From Natronosalvus sp042663485 (GTDB taxonomy: Archaea; Halobacteriota; Halobacteria; Halobacteriales; Natrialbaceae), in assembly GCA_042663485.1 (NCBI GenBank), contig JBHTAF010000003.1: a stretch of DNA of 64,000 nucleotides. One strand, written 5' to 3'. The notes under the pieces are model-generated. The model saw only the letters and a program-made list of their open reading frames with translations, ran no database searches and was not told the DNA's origin. Both the position numbers and the translations under genes were made by a program. Positions 15,752-25,020 of the stretch are shown one piece after another (the first letter of the stretch is position 1; every line of letters starts with the position of its first letter).

Positions 15752-16030
15752 ATGCACAAGGACGAACTGCTCGAGCTCCACGACGAACTCGTCGTCATCA
15801 TGGAGTACTTCTCCGAGCGAGAGCACGTCGACGAGAGCCTCTTCGACGCCTACCACCAACTCGACGTCGACCCCAACGACGTCCACAAGTCGAAGAGCGA
15901 GCACAAACACGCCGTCTTCGTCCTCGGTAATGCGCTCGCGAACGCGATGAGCGAGGACGAGTTCTCGAGCGCCGGCCGGATCGGCAAGCGCATGAAGGAA
16001 CTGGCCGACGACGCCGAGTCGAAGATCTAG
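15752..16030 (+). CDS. UPF0058 family protein
   Basis: 92 residues, all alpha: MHKDELLELHDELVVIMEYF, then HQLDVDPNDVHKSKSEHKHAVFVLGNALA, matching the archaeal UPF0058 pattern. Function unknown; the fold is a small helical bundle, suggested in some annotations as metal-binding through the His-rich middle (HKSKSEHKH). Single-gene unit. Confidence 0.9.
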   Translation: MHKDELLELHDELVVIMEYFSEREHVDESLFDAYHQLDVDPNDVHKSKSEHKHAVFVLGNALANAMSEDEFSSAGRIGKRMKELADDAESKI

Positions 16031-16084
16031 CTGGAACTCGAGGCTGACGATAGACCTCCGATTCGCCACCGAACCAGGCGAAAC

Positions 16085-16093
16085 GTATTTACA
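16085..16093 (+). promoter_or_regulatory. TATA box for the 837-residue coiled-coil protein
   Basis: GTATTTACA lies 22 to 30 bases before the ATG at 16115. Confidence 0.5.
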
Positions 16094-16114
16094 CCGGTTC
16101 CCGCTTGTTGAAAC

Positions 16115-18628
16115 ATGGATCCGCGCACGCAAGAGCGCGTCGAGCGATGGGACTCCCGTCCGTTTTCCGGCGGCTACGACGGTCTCTCTTCACTCGCCGA
16201 CGAGGAGTTCTCCGGTGCTGTAACGACCGGTGGTGCCTGGGCATTCATGCTCAACGGACGCATCGTCGGCGTCGTCGACGGCGCTCTCGAGCAGTTCGAC
16301 GGAGCGAGCGGTACGACGTACGTCGCACCCCACCCCTCGCTCCCGTTGCTGTGTACGATGGACGAACAGGGCGGCGAAACCAGGGCGAAGTACTACACGA
16401 ACGACACGCCACTGAGCGAGGTCGACCAGACGCTCCAGGAGGGGTCGTTCACCGGCTACGTGGAACTGAGCGAACAGGTACTCAGCGGCGACTACTACCT
16501 CGTGTACTACGGTGGCCGGCGGATGGCCGCGGCTTACATCGGGAATGCACAGCGACTCCTGACCGGCGACGAGGCGTTCGAGCGGGCCGACGACGAGGTC
16601 GGCATCTACGAGGTCGTCGACGTCGACATCGACATCCAGGACGTCCCGGGGTCGGCACCGGAGCCGACGTCCGGGAACTCGACGGCATCGGCGGCCGGGT
16701 CCGGCGCGGCGAGCGGGATAGCCGATGCGTCCAGTGCGTCGACCGATGGCGAGCGCGACGGCCAATCGTCGTCAGAACCGGTCTCCGAGGGAACGAGCGA
16801 TACCGCCGGTGGAATCACGGCGAGTGCGACAGCCGAACCCGAATCGAAGCCGGTCGAGACGTCCGGCATCACGGAACCGGCGACCGAAGCCGACACTCGA
16901 GCGGACGCCGAGCCGGCCGATGACGGATCGGCTGGCGACGCGCAGCCGATGCCCCCGGCGGGCGGTGAGAGCCGATCAGACGCGGGTGGCGAGCCCAGTC
17001 GCGACCACTCCGACGCGCCCGATACCTCGACCGGCGACGGGCCGGACGCGGCGACGCCCGTGGAGGATGCCGAACCGATGCCGCCGGCCTCGAGCGAGTC
17101 GCCCGATCCCGAGGAGGTGGAGGCAGCCGCGGAGGAACTCGGTGCCGACGGCGTTCCCTGGGAGGGTGTCGACGAAGACGACGAAGACGACAGGGGGGCC
17201 AAGGCTCGAGAGGCCCGCGAGGACCGTGAGGCCCGCGAGGTTCAGGACGACGACGAACGAGAGACGGCCGAGCGAGCACCCGAACCCGACAACGAGTCGT
17301 CGGAGACCGATCCGCTCGACGAACGCTTCAAACAGGAAGAGCAGTGGCGGGAAACCCGAAACATCCCCTCGATCGACCCGAAGAAGTCCTCGCGTCCCGA
17401 CCGGACGGACGACGACGGATCACGGTCGAAATCGAACGCCGGGGGACGGCGCCGAACGGCGAGCGGTCAGTCGCGCCAGACCGGATCGACGACCACCTCG
17501 TCGGCGGCAGGTGGGACCTCGTCAACCCAGGCGTCGAACGCGAGTAAGGACCGATCGAAGCCACAGCGGGACGGAAACCCCGACGGATCGGGAGAGGGAC
17601 GCGCTCGCTCCAACGCCAGCACCACGAGAAACGTCCCCCGGGAGGCTCTCGAGGAGGACATGCTCGAGCGCGAGGACAAGATCGATCGACTCACTCAGCG
17701 CGTCGACGAACTCGAGCGAGAGAAGGGAACACTCGAAGAGCGCCAGCAGGAACTCGCGACCGAGCGCGACCGGTACCGCGAGCGCGCCGAGGAACTCTCG
17801 GCGACCGTCGACCGATTGCAACAGCGCATCGAGACGCTCGAGACCGAACTCGAGCAGGTTCGAGCGGCCGACGCCGCGGGTGTCCCCGTCGACAGGACCA
17901 GCCTCTCGCCCCAGGAGGCGCTGTCCAGGACCAACCTGTTCGTCCGGTACGCCTCGAAGAGCCAGCCCACGTTGGCGACGGCTCACGACGATAACGTGAG
18001 TCGTGAGGACGTCGCGGAGAACCTCCGTCTCGAACATCACACGCAGTTCGACGCGAGTGAAGTCGTCGTTGACGGCCAGTCCTACGAGGCGTTCCTCGGG
18101 TCGCGGATCGAGTACCAGTTCGTCGAGTGGCTCGTCGCTACCCTTCCGTTCGAGATCCGCGATACCGGCCACGCGGACGGCCTCGGTGAGCTGTACGACG
18201 CCCTCCCCCGTATCGATCGAGCCGAACTCGACGCCTCGATCTCCCTCGACGGGGACGACACCGAGGGCGTCCCCGACGAAGTCGCATTCGACGTCGTCGC
18301 CTTCGACAAGATGGGGAACCCGTTGCTCGCGGCCAACCTCGACGGATCGCGCGATCCCGCCAGCCAGACGGATCTCGAGACGCTGGAGGAGTCCGTCTCG
18401 GCGGTCAAGGCCAACCACGGCGAACTCGCCGCGGCGTTTTTCGTCACCTCGAGTTTCTTCGAACCGGGCGCCCTCGAGGTGACCGAGCAAGCGACCGGCG
18501 GCGGCGGCTTCCTCACGCGAGACTCACGGCTGAGTTACGTGTCGCTGTCGCGAAAACAAGGTGGGTATCACCTGTGTCTCGTGGAGTCGCGTTCGGGCGG
18601 CTTCCACATGAACGTCCCAGAACTCTAA
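16115..18628 (+). CDS. Long multi-domain protein with disordered linker and coiled coil
   Basis: 837 residues in four zones. Residues 1-170 form a folded N-terminal domain with GYDGLSSLADEEFSGAV and a Tyr-rich DYYLVYYGGRRMAAAYI core. Residues 175-505 are a low-complexity acidic/Ser/Thr/Pro linker with twice-repeated AQPMPPA/AEPMPPA motifs. About 509-584 is a heptad coiled coil (EDKIDRLTQRVDELEREKGT onward). The last 240 residues form a mixed alpha/beta domain ending GGFHMNVPEL, of a kind seen in haloarchaeal chromosomal proteins (I recall a DUF7527 name, not certain). No membrane segment or signal. Possibly a cytoplasmic scaffold or regulator. Confidence 0.75.
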   Translation: MDPRTQERVERWDSRPFSGGYDGLSSLADEEFSGAVTTGGAWAFMLNGRIVGVVDGALEQFDGASGTTYVAPHPSLPLLCTMDEQGGETRAKYYTNDTPLSEVDQTLQEGSFTGYVELSEQVLSGDYYLVYYGGRRMAAAYIGNAQRLLTGDEAFERADDEVGIYEVVDVDIDIQDVPGSAPEPTSGNSTASAAGSGAASGIADASSASTDGERDGQSSSEPVSEGTSDTAGGITASATAEPESKPVETSGITEPATEADTRADAEPADDGSAGDAQPMPPAGGESRSDAGGEPSRDHSDAPDTSTGDGPDAATPVEDAEPMPPASSESPDPEEVEAAAEELGADGVPWEGVDEDDEDDRGAKAREAREDREAREVQDDDERETAERAPEPDNESSETDPLDERFKQEEQWRETRNIPSIDPKKSSRPDRTDDDGSRSKSNAGGRRRTASGQSRQTGSTTTSSAAGGTSSTQASNASKDRSKPQRDGNPDGSGEGRARSNASTTRNVPREALEEDMLEREDKIDRLTQRVDELEREKGTLEERQQELATERDRYRERAEELSATVDRLQQRIETLETELEQVRAADAAGVPVDRTSLSPQEALSRTNLFVRYASKSQPTLATAHDDNVSREDVAENLRLEHHTQFDASEVVVDGQSYEAFLGSRIEYQFVEWLVATLPFEIRDTGHADGLGELYDALPRIDRAELDASISLDGDDTEGVPDEVAFDVVAFDKMGNPLLAANLDGSRDPASQTDLETLEESVSAVKANHGELAAAFFVTSSFFEPGALEVTEQATGGGGFLTRDSRLSYVSLSRKQGGYHLCLVESRSGGFHMNVPEL

Positions 18629-18629
18629 G

Positions 18630-18935
18630 CTAGCCTTCGACTTCGGCGACGTCTTCGATCTTCATGCCCTCGAGTTTGTCGACGATCTCGTCGAGTTTGC
18701 CGTCGAGTTCGTCGACGAACTCGACTGTCCGCTCGGTCTTGATCGCACCCTGGCTGGAGGGCTCGATGAGGTTCTCTTCCTCGAGGACGCGCAGGGAGTA
18801 CCGAACCTTGTGGTGAGGGTACCCGGTTTCGTTGGACATCTTGACGATCCCGATCGGTTCGTTCTCGATGACCATCTTCAGGACCTGCAGATGTCGTTCC
18901 AGCATATCGACTTCCTTCTCAAGTCGGTCTATCAT
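18630..18935 (-). CDS. Small winged-helix regulator with C-terminal coiled coil
   Basis: 101 residues from the ATG at 18935. Structure: N-terminal helix MIDRLEKEVDMLERHLQVLKMV, then a winged helix-turn-helix (IVKMSNETGYPHHKVRYSLRVLEEENLIEPSSQG), then a charged coiled-coil tail VDELDGKLDEIVDKLEGMKIED. This is a haloarchaeal single-domain regulator layout. A TATA-like CTTTAAAAG (minus strand, 18960-18968) lies about 30 bases upstream. The target is unknown; neighbours are the coiled-coil protein (convergent) and purA (divergent). Confidence 0.8.
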   Translation of the reverse strand: MIDRLEKEVDMLERHLQVLKMVIENEPIGIVKMSNETGYPHHKVRYSLRVLEEENLIEPSSQGAIKTERTVEFVDELDGKLDEIVDKLEGMKIEDVAEVEG

Positions 18936-19011
18936 GGCATTTGTTAACTTGTCTTTGCACCTTTTAAAGATTGCCCTCGAGTCGCGGCAAAATGAACCGT
19001 CACCTGACACT

Positions 19012-19023
19012 CTGTCGTGACAG
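19012..19023. promoter_or_regulatory. 12-bp palindrome in the regulator/purA intergenic region
   Basis: CTGTCGTGACAG has perfect five-base arms around GT. It is 77 bases upstream of the regulator start and about 180 bases upstream of purA, between the two divergent genes; a candidate operator for either. Confidence 0.35.
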
Positions 19024-19173
19024 AAGTTAACGTTTCGGGTTCAGATATCGGGGCAGAGGGCGATGAATTCTCGAGCGGATATTCACGACTACCCAAATTT
19101 TCTCTTCGAAAAGGAGTCTCCTATACACGAACGTGGATCGAATGTCGCCAATCGCGCCCCACAGACCGTAACC

Positions 19174-19182
19174 GGTTTATCG
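19174..19182 (+). promoter_or_regulatory. TATA box for purA
   Basis: GGTTTATCG lies 25 to 33 bases before the ATG at 19207. Confidence 0.5.
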
Positions 19183-19206
19183 GCCGGGCAAGAATCCGGC
19201 GCCTGT

Positions 19207-20595
19207 ATGACTGTCACAATCGTCGGGTCGCAACTCGGCGACGAGGGCAAAGGCGGCGTCGTCGACCTCTACGGCGACGCTGCTGACGTCGTCGCTCGCT
19301 ACCAGGGTGGCGACAATGCCGGCCACACCGTCGTTCACGGCGGCGAAACGTACAAACTCTCGCTGGTGCCGTCCGGCGCCGTGCGCGGCAAGACCGGCGT
19401 CCTCGGCAACGGCTGCGTCGTCAACCCCGAGACGCTGTTCGACGAACTCGATCAACTCCGTGAACGCGGTCTCGAACCCGACGTTCGCGTCGCCGAGCGC
19501 GCGCACGTGATACTCCCGTATCACCGCGTGCTCGACGGTATCGAGGAGGAAGAAAAGGCGGACCTCGCCGCGGGCACGACCAAACGCGGCATCGGCCCCA
19601 CCTACGAGGACAAAGCGGGTCGCCGCGGCGTTCGCATCGGCGACCTCCTCGACCCCGAGGTCCTGCTCGAGCGCCTCGAGTACGTCGTCCCCCAGAAGCG
19701 CGCACTCGCCGAGGACGTCTTCGGCGTGACCCTCGAGGGCGAGACGGCGGCAGCGTTCGACGTCGATCACCTCTTCGAGACCTACCGCGCCTACGGCGAG
19801 CGCCTCGAGAACGAGGACATGACCGTCGACTGCGGCACCTTCCTCCAGGAGCGCGTCGACGCGGGCGAGAACGTTCTCCTCGAGGGTGCACAGGGCACCT
19901 CGATCGACATCGACCACGGTGTCTATCCCTACGTCACGTCCTCGAATCCGACCGCCGGGGGCGCGACCGTCGGCACCGGCCTGGGACCGACCGTCGTCGG
20001 CCAGGGCGAGGTCATCGGCATCGTGAAGGCCTACCTCTCCCGGGTGGGTACCGGCCCGCTCCCGACCGAACTCGGGGGCGTCGAGGGTCAGACTCCCGGA
20101 TACGAGGCTGATGCGGCTGACGAGAACGAGGACGAAGACGAGGAGGAACTCGCGACCTACATCCGCGACGAGGGCGGCGAGTACGGGACCGTGACCGGGC
20201 GCCCCCGCCGCGTCGGATGGCTCGACATCCCCATGTTGCGCCACGCCGCCCGCGCAAACGGCTTCACCGGCCTCGCGGTCAACCACATCGACGTCCTCGC
20301 CGGACTCGAGGAGGTCGAGGTCGGTCACAGTTACGAGTTCGACGGCGAGGAAATCTTCACCGTCCCGCCGACGACCGAGCAGTGGGCCCGCTGTGAGGCC
20401 ACCTACCGTACCTTCGAAGGCTGGCCGGACGTCGACTGGGCAGCCGTCGCCGAGGAGGGCTACGAGGCCATCCCCGAGAACGCGCGCGCGTACCTCGAGT
20501 ACCTCTCGACGGAACTCGACGCGCCGCTTTACGCCATCGGCGTCGGTCCGGGACGTGAACAGACGGTCGTCCTCGAGTCGCCTTACGACGAGTAG
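19207..20595 (+). CDS. purA: Adenylosuccinate synthetase
   Basis: 462 residues from the ATG at 19207, where MTVTIVGSQLGDEGKGGVVD begins the GTP-binding P-loop (GDEGKG). An upstream in-frame ATG at 19063 gives no family similarity. Further motifs: GGDNAGHTVV, GTTKRGIGPTYEDKAGRRGVR, LLEGAQGTSIDIDHGVYPYVTSSN and GRPRRVGWLD. Makes adenylosuccinate from IMP and Asp with GTP. A halophilic insert DAADENEDEDEEELA near residue 301 is a surface loop. Cytoplasmic, purine pathway. Confidence 0.97.
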   Translation: MTVTIVGSQLGDEGKGGVVDLYGDAADVVARYQGGDNAGHTVVHGGETYKLSLVPSGAVRGKTGVLGNGCVVNPETLFDELDQLRERGLEPDVRVAERAHVILPYHRVLDGIEEEEKADLAAGTTKRGIGPTYEDKAGRRGVRIGDLLDPEVLLERLEYVVPQKRALAEDVFGVTLEGETAAAFDVDHLFETYRAYGERLENEDMTVDCGTFLQERVDAGENVLLEGAQGTSIDIDHGVYPYVTSSNPTAGGATVGTGLGPTVVGQGEVIGIVKAYLSRVGTGPLPTELGGVEGQTPGYEADAADENEDEDEEELATYIRDEGGEYGTVTGRPRRVGWLDIPMLRHAARANGFTGLAVNHIDVLAGLEEVEVGHSYEFDGEEIFTVPPTTEQWARCEATYRTFEGWPDVDWAAVAEEGYEAIPENARAYLEYLSTELDAPLYAIGVGPGREQTVVLESPYDE

Positions 20596-20679
20596 CGCCC
20601 TCCAGGCCGCCCGTTCGATGAATCGAGCCGATTTTGGCGCGTTCTCGAGTACGATCAGGGTCCGTTTCGTCACGGTCCC

Positions 20680-23007
20680 TCACGCGATCGGGTAGGCGAG
20701 CAGGAGCTGTTCTTCCGGCCAGTAAAATCGGCCGTCGTAGTAGATCGGGGCTTCGGACTCCGCGAGGAAGTCGGTCACCGATTCGGGATCGACGTCGAAC
20801 GAGAGCGGATTCGGTTGCAGGCGCTTTTCGTCGTCCCAGTTCGGGACCGCGTATCCGCCGACCGGATCGATCGGGACCGGAACGGCCGTTACCCGGAGGC
20901 CATCTGTCTCTCCTCGTGTGTCTCCGTCGCTGGCTGCGCACTCGTCACCGTCCTCAGTACTGGCTCGACGGCCGCCAGCGGTCAGCACGTAAACCAGGGT
21001 TGGCCACCAGCTAGCGACGAACCGGCAGCTGCCGTCACCGACGACGGCTCGCGACTGAGTGTTGTCAGTTCTGGCCGCACACTGCGTCGCCGTGGCCAGG
21101 CTGTGACCGTACAGGAGGAGTTCGCCGACGGTCGTGTCGCTCGAGTGATCACCATTATCGTCGTTATCGCTACTCACTCCAGCGGCCCCGGCGACTCCGG
21201 CGACGCTCCCGCGCTCGACGAGGTCGACGGCGAGCGATCGAGGACCGTCGATCTGAAAAAGCTGGACATTGTTCTCCGCCAGCGACGCCGGGTCGAGGAC
21301 GCCATCACGACAGCGAATGCCGGCCTCGGAGCAGTCGCCGACGACGTGGAGGAAGTCCACACCCGTCTCGAAGACGTCGGTGAGTTCCTCGCGAGAGGGG
21401 GCCTCGAGCGCAGTCACGGTCGGTGAGAGCACATCGTCTCGTCGTCGGTAGCGATCGACGATTGCTGATCGTTCCGCGTCCGTGGTTTCGTCCGTGAACG
21501 CGACGACGACCGCTCGCCGTCGGTGGTCGCCGCCGAGATACTCGAGGCGATTGCGGTAGGCGACGGGCGTCGCCGTGAACGCGGCATCGGTTGGGTCCGA
21601 CGCGGCTTCACCCGACCGGAGGCGACCTCGCAGCCGAGTAATCGCCTCGAAATGCCGTTCGTCACTCGAGGGGGACCCGGCTGCCGATCGAGTTTTCTCG
21701 GTCGTTTTCGTCTCCGTTGCCTCTGTCACCTCTGTCACCTCTGACGACTCAATCGCCTTCGGAAGTTCGATCGCCGCCATATCGTACAACAGATGAGGAA
21801 GCTGAGCGGCCGCCTCAGGCGACGGCTCGACCGTCATCCGGTACGGCCAGGAGGGAAGCGCCTCCTCGAGCGGTCCCCGTGGAAACGAGAGATAGGCTCC
21901 GAGACGCTCCGCGATCGGTGCCTCGACGCACGGCTCGAGGTCGATTCCCGCCGACTCGAGGAGACCGTGCGCCCGAACGGTCCACTCCGAATCGTCGTAC
22001 CACGTGGCGAGCATGTCGAGGAAGAAGACTCGCTTCAACAGCGCCGCCGCCTGCCCTTCGAACGCCGGGAGCGGGTCGAACTCGTGGTGGACATCGACAG
22101 CAGGCGCACGAAGGATCGGTGCCGAGTCGTCCTGGACGCGGACGCGAGCCCCCAGATAGTACGCCAGTGGGGCCGCCGGCAAGAGTGCCGACAGCGAGTC
22201 CGGGATCAGGAGCTCGATCCCGGTATCGGGCGTCGAGGCCTCGACGGCCGCCGGTACGGTCGTCTCAGAACCGAGGCGAATCGTCGGCGGATAGCCCCGA
22301 TGATTTCGGTGGACTCGGTCGACCGACGTCGTCGTGATGGCGGCGCCGAGGTGAGACACGGCCGTTGCAAACCCCGCCGTCGTGGGTTCGACGGTCAACT
22401 CGTGGCGCGGGTAGTCGACGTACGTCTTGAAGCCGAAGGTGACCGTCGTGGGATGGGGAAACGAAATCGTGAGGCCTGATTCCGGTCGGTACCTGATCGT
22501 TCCGGCACCGTCGAACCAGAGGTGGACAATAATGCTCGATTCGACCGAACACCGGTACTGTCCATCGGGTAACGAGTACCGGACCGGTCGGTCGGTGCCG
22601 ACGTCGTCGCGGATAGTAGTCGTCGTTTGCCCGTTCCGTTCGACCTGAAACGAGCCATCGGACCGGGTGACTTTGAGGAAGTTCTGCAGATCGTACCTGA
22701 CCTCCGTGACACGAGCCGTGATCGCCGCGTCGACCTGCTCGTCGACGTCGCGCTCGTCCACAAACGGGTCCCACCCGGTCAGTCCAAACGAGAGTTCGTT
22801 CCCTGCGATGTCGGTTACGTCGAGGGACGAACTGGCGGTATGGAACGTGACGTCGACGAGGTCGACGTCCGGGCCGGGGCCGGGCCCGGGGCTGGCGCCG
22901 TTCACGCCACCACCCCCGATACCAACGCGGCGGCCTCTCGGTGGGCTCGAGTAGGTTGGATGGGTCGGGTGAGTCGAGCGAGCCGAACGATCCGAATCAC
23001 TGACCAT
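20680..23007 (-). CDS. Large CHAT-like protein with both catalytic residues replaced
   Basis: 775 residues from the ATG at 23007. The N-terminal ~210 residues are beta-rich after a Pro/Gly-rich leader. A middle region (LLPAAPLAYYLGARVRVQ, ALLKRVFFLDMLATWYDD) resembles the part that precedes CHAT domains in large haloarchaeal proteins. At 550-620 the CHAT core pattern is clear: DFLHVVGDCSEAGIRCRDG then LDPASLAENNVQLFQIDGPR and LVERGSVAGVAGA. Where active CHAT proteases have GH and NAC, this has GD (Asp558) and DGP (Pro589), at 31-residue spacing. It is thus probably a pseudoprotease or scaffold. It overlaps the upstream histidine kinase by 11 bases. Confidence 0.72.
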   Translation of the reverse strand: MVSDSDRSARSTHPTHPTYSSPPRGRRVGIGGGGVNGASPGPGPGPDVDLVDVTFHTASSSLDVTDIAGNELSFGLTGWDPFVDERDVDEQVDAAITARVTEVRYDLQNFLKVTRSDGSFQVERNGQTTTTIRDDVGTDRPVRYSLPDGQYRCSVESSIIVHLWFDGAGTIRYRPESGLTISFPHPTTVTFGFKTYVDYPRHELTVEPTTAGFATAVSHLGAAITTTSVDRVHRNHRGYPPTIRLGSETTVPAAVEASTPDTGIELLIPDSLSALLPAAPLAYYLGARVRVQDDSAPILRAPAVDVHHEFDPLPAFEGQAAALLKRVFFLDMLATWYDDSEWTVRAHGLLESAGIDLEPCVEAPIAERLGAYLSFPRGPLEEALPSWPYRMTVEPSPEAAAQLPHLLYDMAAIELPKAIESSEVTEVTEATETKTTEKTRSAAGSPSSDERHFEAITRLRGRLRSGEAASDPTDAAFTATPVAYRNRLEYLGGDHRRRAVVVAFTDETTDAERSAIVDRYRRRDDVLSPTVTALEAPSREELTDVFETGVDFLHVVGDCSEAGIRCRDGVLDPASLAENNVQLFQIDGPRSLAVDLVERGSVAGVAGAAGVSSDNDDNGDHSSDTTVGELLLYGHSLATATQCAARTDNTQSRAVVGDGSCRFVASWWPTLVYVLTAGGRRASTEDGDECAASDGDTRGETDGLRVTAVPVPIDPVGGYAVPNWDDEKRLQPNPLSFDVDPESVTDFLAESEAPIYYDGRFYWPEEQLLLAYPIA

Positions 23008-24667
23008 CACCGTTCGATTCCGTCACCGCTGACGAGTCGGTCGTTTCAACCGCGGATTCGTGGATGAGATAGACACCCGTGAACTCGAATCGCGCTCCAC
23101 CAGCCGACCCGTCGGTGCACTCGACGCTCCAGCCGTGTTCGTCCGCGATTCGATCGACGATCGCGAGACCGAGTCCGGTCCCTCCGGAGTCCGAACTGTA
23201 GCCGGATTCGAACACCGCCTCCCGTTCAGACGGGGGGATCCCGGGGCCGTCGTCCTCGACCACGAACCCGTCGTCGCACGTGCCGACCCGGACGCAGACC
23301 GCCGCTTCGTCTCGAGTTCCTGGCGAATCGCCGCCATGGTCGGATTCTGACCCGGATTGATCCGAAGCGGTGCCGTGCTCCACCACGTCAGCACCACGAG
23401 ACCCACGGCGATCGCGTGCCGAACCGTGTTCCACCGAATTCCGGAACAGGTTCTCGAACAACTGGAGCAAACGCGTCGGGTCCGCATCGATCCAGACACC
23501 GCTGTCGTCCAGTTCGAGACAGGCGTCTCGTGTGTCGACGTGTTCCCAGGCTTGCTCGGCGACGGCGGACAGTCTGACCAGCTCGAGGCTCCCCGTCGCG
23601 TCACCCGTGCGAGCGACCGCCAGTACGTCGTCGATGAGCTGTTCCATTCGGGCGTGAGCCTGCTGGATTGCGGCGACGGCATCGTGGTCGTCGCCGAGTT
23701 CGTCTCGGACGAACCCCAGATAGCCGTTCGCGACGGTGAGGGGATTTCGGAGGTCGTGGCTGACGATGCTCGCGAACTGATCGAGACGCTCGTTCTGTCG
23801 CTCGAGTTCGCGCTCCCGGACTTTCAGCTCGGTGAGGTCGGTGTAGATCCGGTATCCTCGGATCGTTTCGCCGCCCGTAGCGACCGAGACCGTTCGACGC
23901 AAGAACGGCCGCGGTCCGGAGGGCGTGTTTCTGACGACTTCAGTTTCGGTTTCGCCGTCGGGTACGTGTTCGACCAGCGGTGTTCGGGTGGGGTCGTCAC
24001 CTCCGTCGTCGGGTGCCTCGAGTACGTCCGCGATCGATTCGCCGACGATCGATTCGGCGTCGCGCCCGAAGACGCGAACGAACGCGGAATTGACGCGTTC
24101 GATCCGGTAACTCTCGCCTTCGATTCGGTACTGGACAGCCGCGTCGGAAATGTTCTCGAACAGCGCGGCGAATCGATCCCGTTCGGCCTCCAGTGCTGCC
24201 TCGTGCTCGACGCTGGTTCGAGCGTTGACCACGATTGCGACGAGCGTCTCGCCGATTTGTCGGTCGAGGTCGGAAAACGCGCCTGGTTCCGACGAGAACG
24301 CCTGGAATACGCTGTCGTCGGCGATTGGGATGGAGAGGACCGAGCGAAAGGAGTCACACGTCGGGGCGGCGTCGGCGTCGTCTCGGAGGTCGTCGACCAC
24401 GATGGTGGACCCGGTTGCGAGCGTTCGGCCGGCGATGCCGGCGTCAGCCGAGAGGGCCTGGCCTGGGATCAGGTGGTTCGCGTACACTGCCCGGGGGAAC
24501 AAGTGCCCATCTCTCAGGGTGCAGATGCTCGCGGCCTCGAACGACAGCGCGTCCGCCGCCGCGATCACCGCGTGCTCGTAGACCGATTCGACGGACGCAC
24601 ACGCATCGAGTGTCGTCGCAATATCGCCCAGTCGCCCGATGGATTCGACGGTCTTCGAAGCAACCAT
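22997..24667 (-). CDS. GAF-PAS sensor histidine kinase
   Basis: 556 residues from the ATG at 24667. A start 20 codons earlier would place it almost on the TATA box (ATTTATATG, minus strand, near 24731-24739), so the inner start is favoured. Order: GAF domain (about 15-150), PAS (about 165-290), HisKA with phospho-acceptor His304 in SHDLRNPL, and HATPase with LLQLFENLFRNSVEHG (N box), VEDDGPGIPP and GTGLGLAIVDRIADEHGW (G boxes). No transmembrane segment, so a cytoplasmic sensor. No response regulator is adjacent. Its 3' end overlaps the pseudo-CHAT gene. Confidence 0.93.
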   Translation of the reverse strand: MVASKTVESIGRLGDIATTLDACASVESVYEHAVIAAADALSFEAASICTLRDGHLFPRAVYANHLIPGQALSADAGIAGRTLATGSTIVVDDLRDDADAAPTCDSFRSVLSIPIADDSVFQAFSSEPGAFSDLDRQIGETLVAIVVNARTSVEHEAALEAERDRFAALFENISDAAVQYRIEGESYRIERVNSAFVRVFGRDAESIVGESIADVLEAPDDGGDDPTRTPLVEHVPDGETETEVVRNTPSGPRPFLRRTVSVATGGETIRGYRIYTDLTELKVRERELERQNERLDQFASIVSHDLRNPLTVANGYLGFVRDELGDDHDAVAAIQQAHARMEQLIDDVLAVARTGDATGSLELVRLSAVAEQAWEHVDTRDACLELDDSGVWIDADPTRLLQLFENLFRNSVEHGSARDRRGSRGADVVEHGTASDQSGSESDHGGDSPGTRDEAAVCVRVGTCDDGFVVEDDGPGIPPSEREAVFESGYSSDSGGTGLGLAIVDRIADEHGWSVECTDGSAGGARFEFTGVYLIHESAVETTDSSAVTESNGDGQ

Positions 24668-24813
24668 AGTCGAGAGGAGAGAGACCAGCGTTCGACGCCG
24701 TCGTCTCGCTTTCTCCTTCTCACCCACTCATATAAATGTTCACGACCGTCAGCCAATCGTCGACACGCGGCCGTTCCCGAAACCTTTTGCTGGATGCGGT
24801 CCCCTGTCGAACC

Positions 24814-25011
24814 ATGAACGAGTCGTTGCTGGAGATCCTTTGCTGCCCGCTCGACAAAGACGACCTCGAACTCGAGGACCCCGAGTACGACGAGGACGAC
24901 GAGATTATCTCGGGATCGCTCGTCTGCACCAGCTGTGGCGAATCGTACCCGATCGAAGACGGCATTCCGAACCTGCTCCCTCCGGACATGCGCGAACAAT
25001 CGCCGGCATAA
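24814..25011 (+). CDS. Trm112-like zinc protein
   Basis: 65 residues from the ATG at 24814: MNESLLEILCCPLDKDDLEL, a halophilic acidic insert, then LVCTSCGESYPIEDGIPNLLPPDM. The Cys pairs CCP and CTSC and the YPI.DGIPNLLP ending are the Trm112 signature. In archaea Trm112 activates several class I methyltransferases for RNA, protein or small molecules. A start at 24736 is in frame but gives no similarity. Confidence 0.87.
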   Translation: MNESLLEILCCPLDKDDLELEDPEYDEDDEIISGSLVCTSCGESYPIEDGIPNLLPPDMREQSPA

Positions 25012-25020
25012 GGTGATCTC

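Noticed and set aside
19177..20673. Long minus-strand open frame opposite purA
   Set aside because: purA motifs are complete on the other strand; composition typical of a shadow frame.
23357..24817. 486-codon plus-strand frame opposite the histidine kinase
   Set aside because: Kinase boxes are intact on the minus strand; the opposite frame has no motif.
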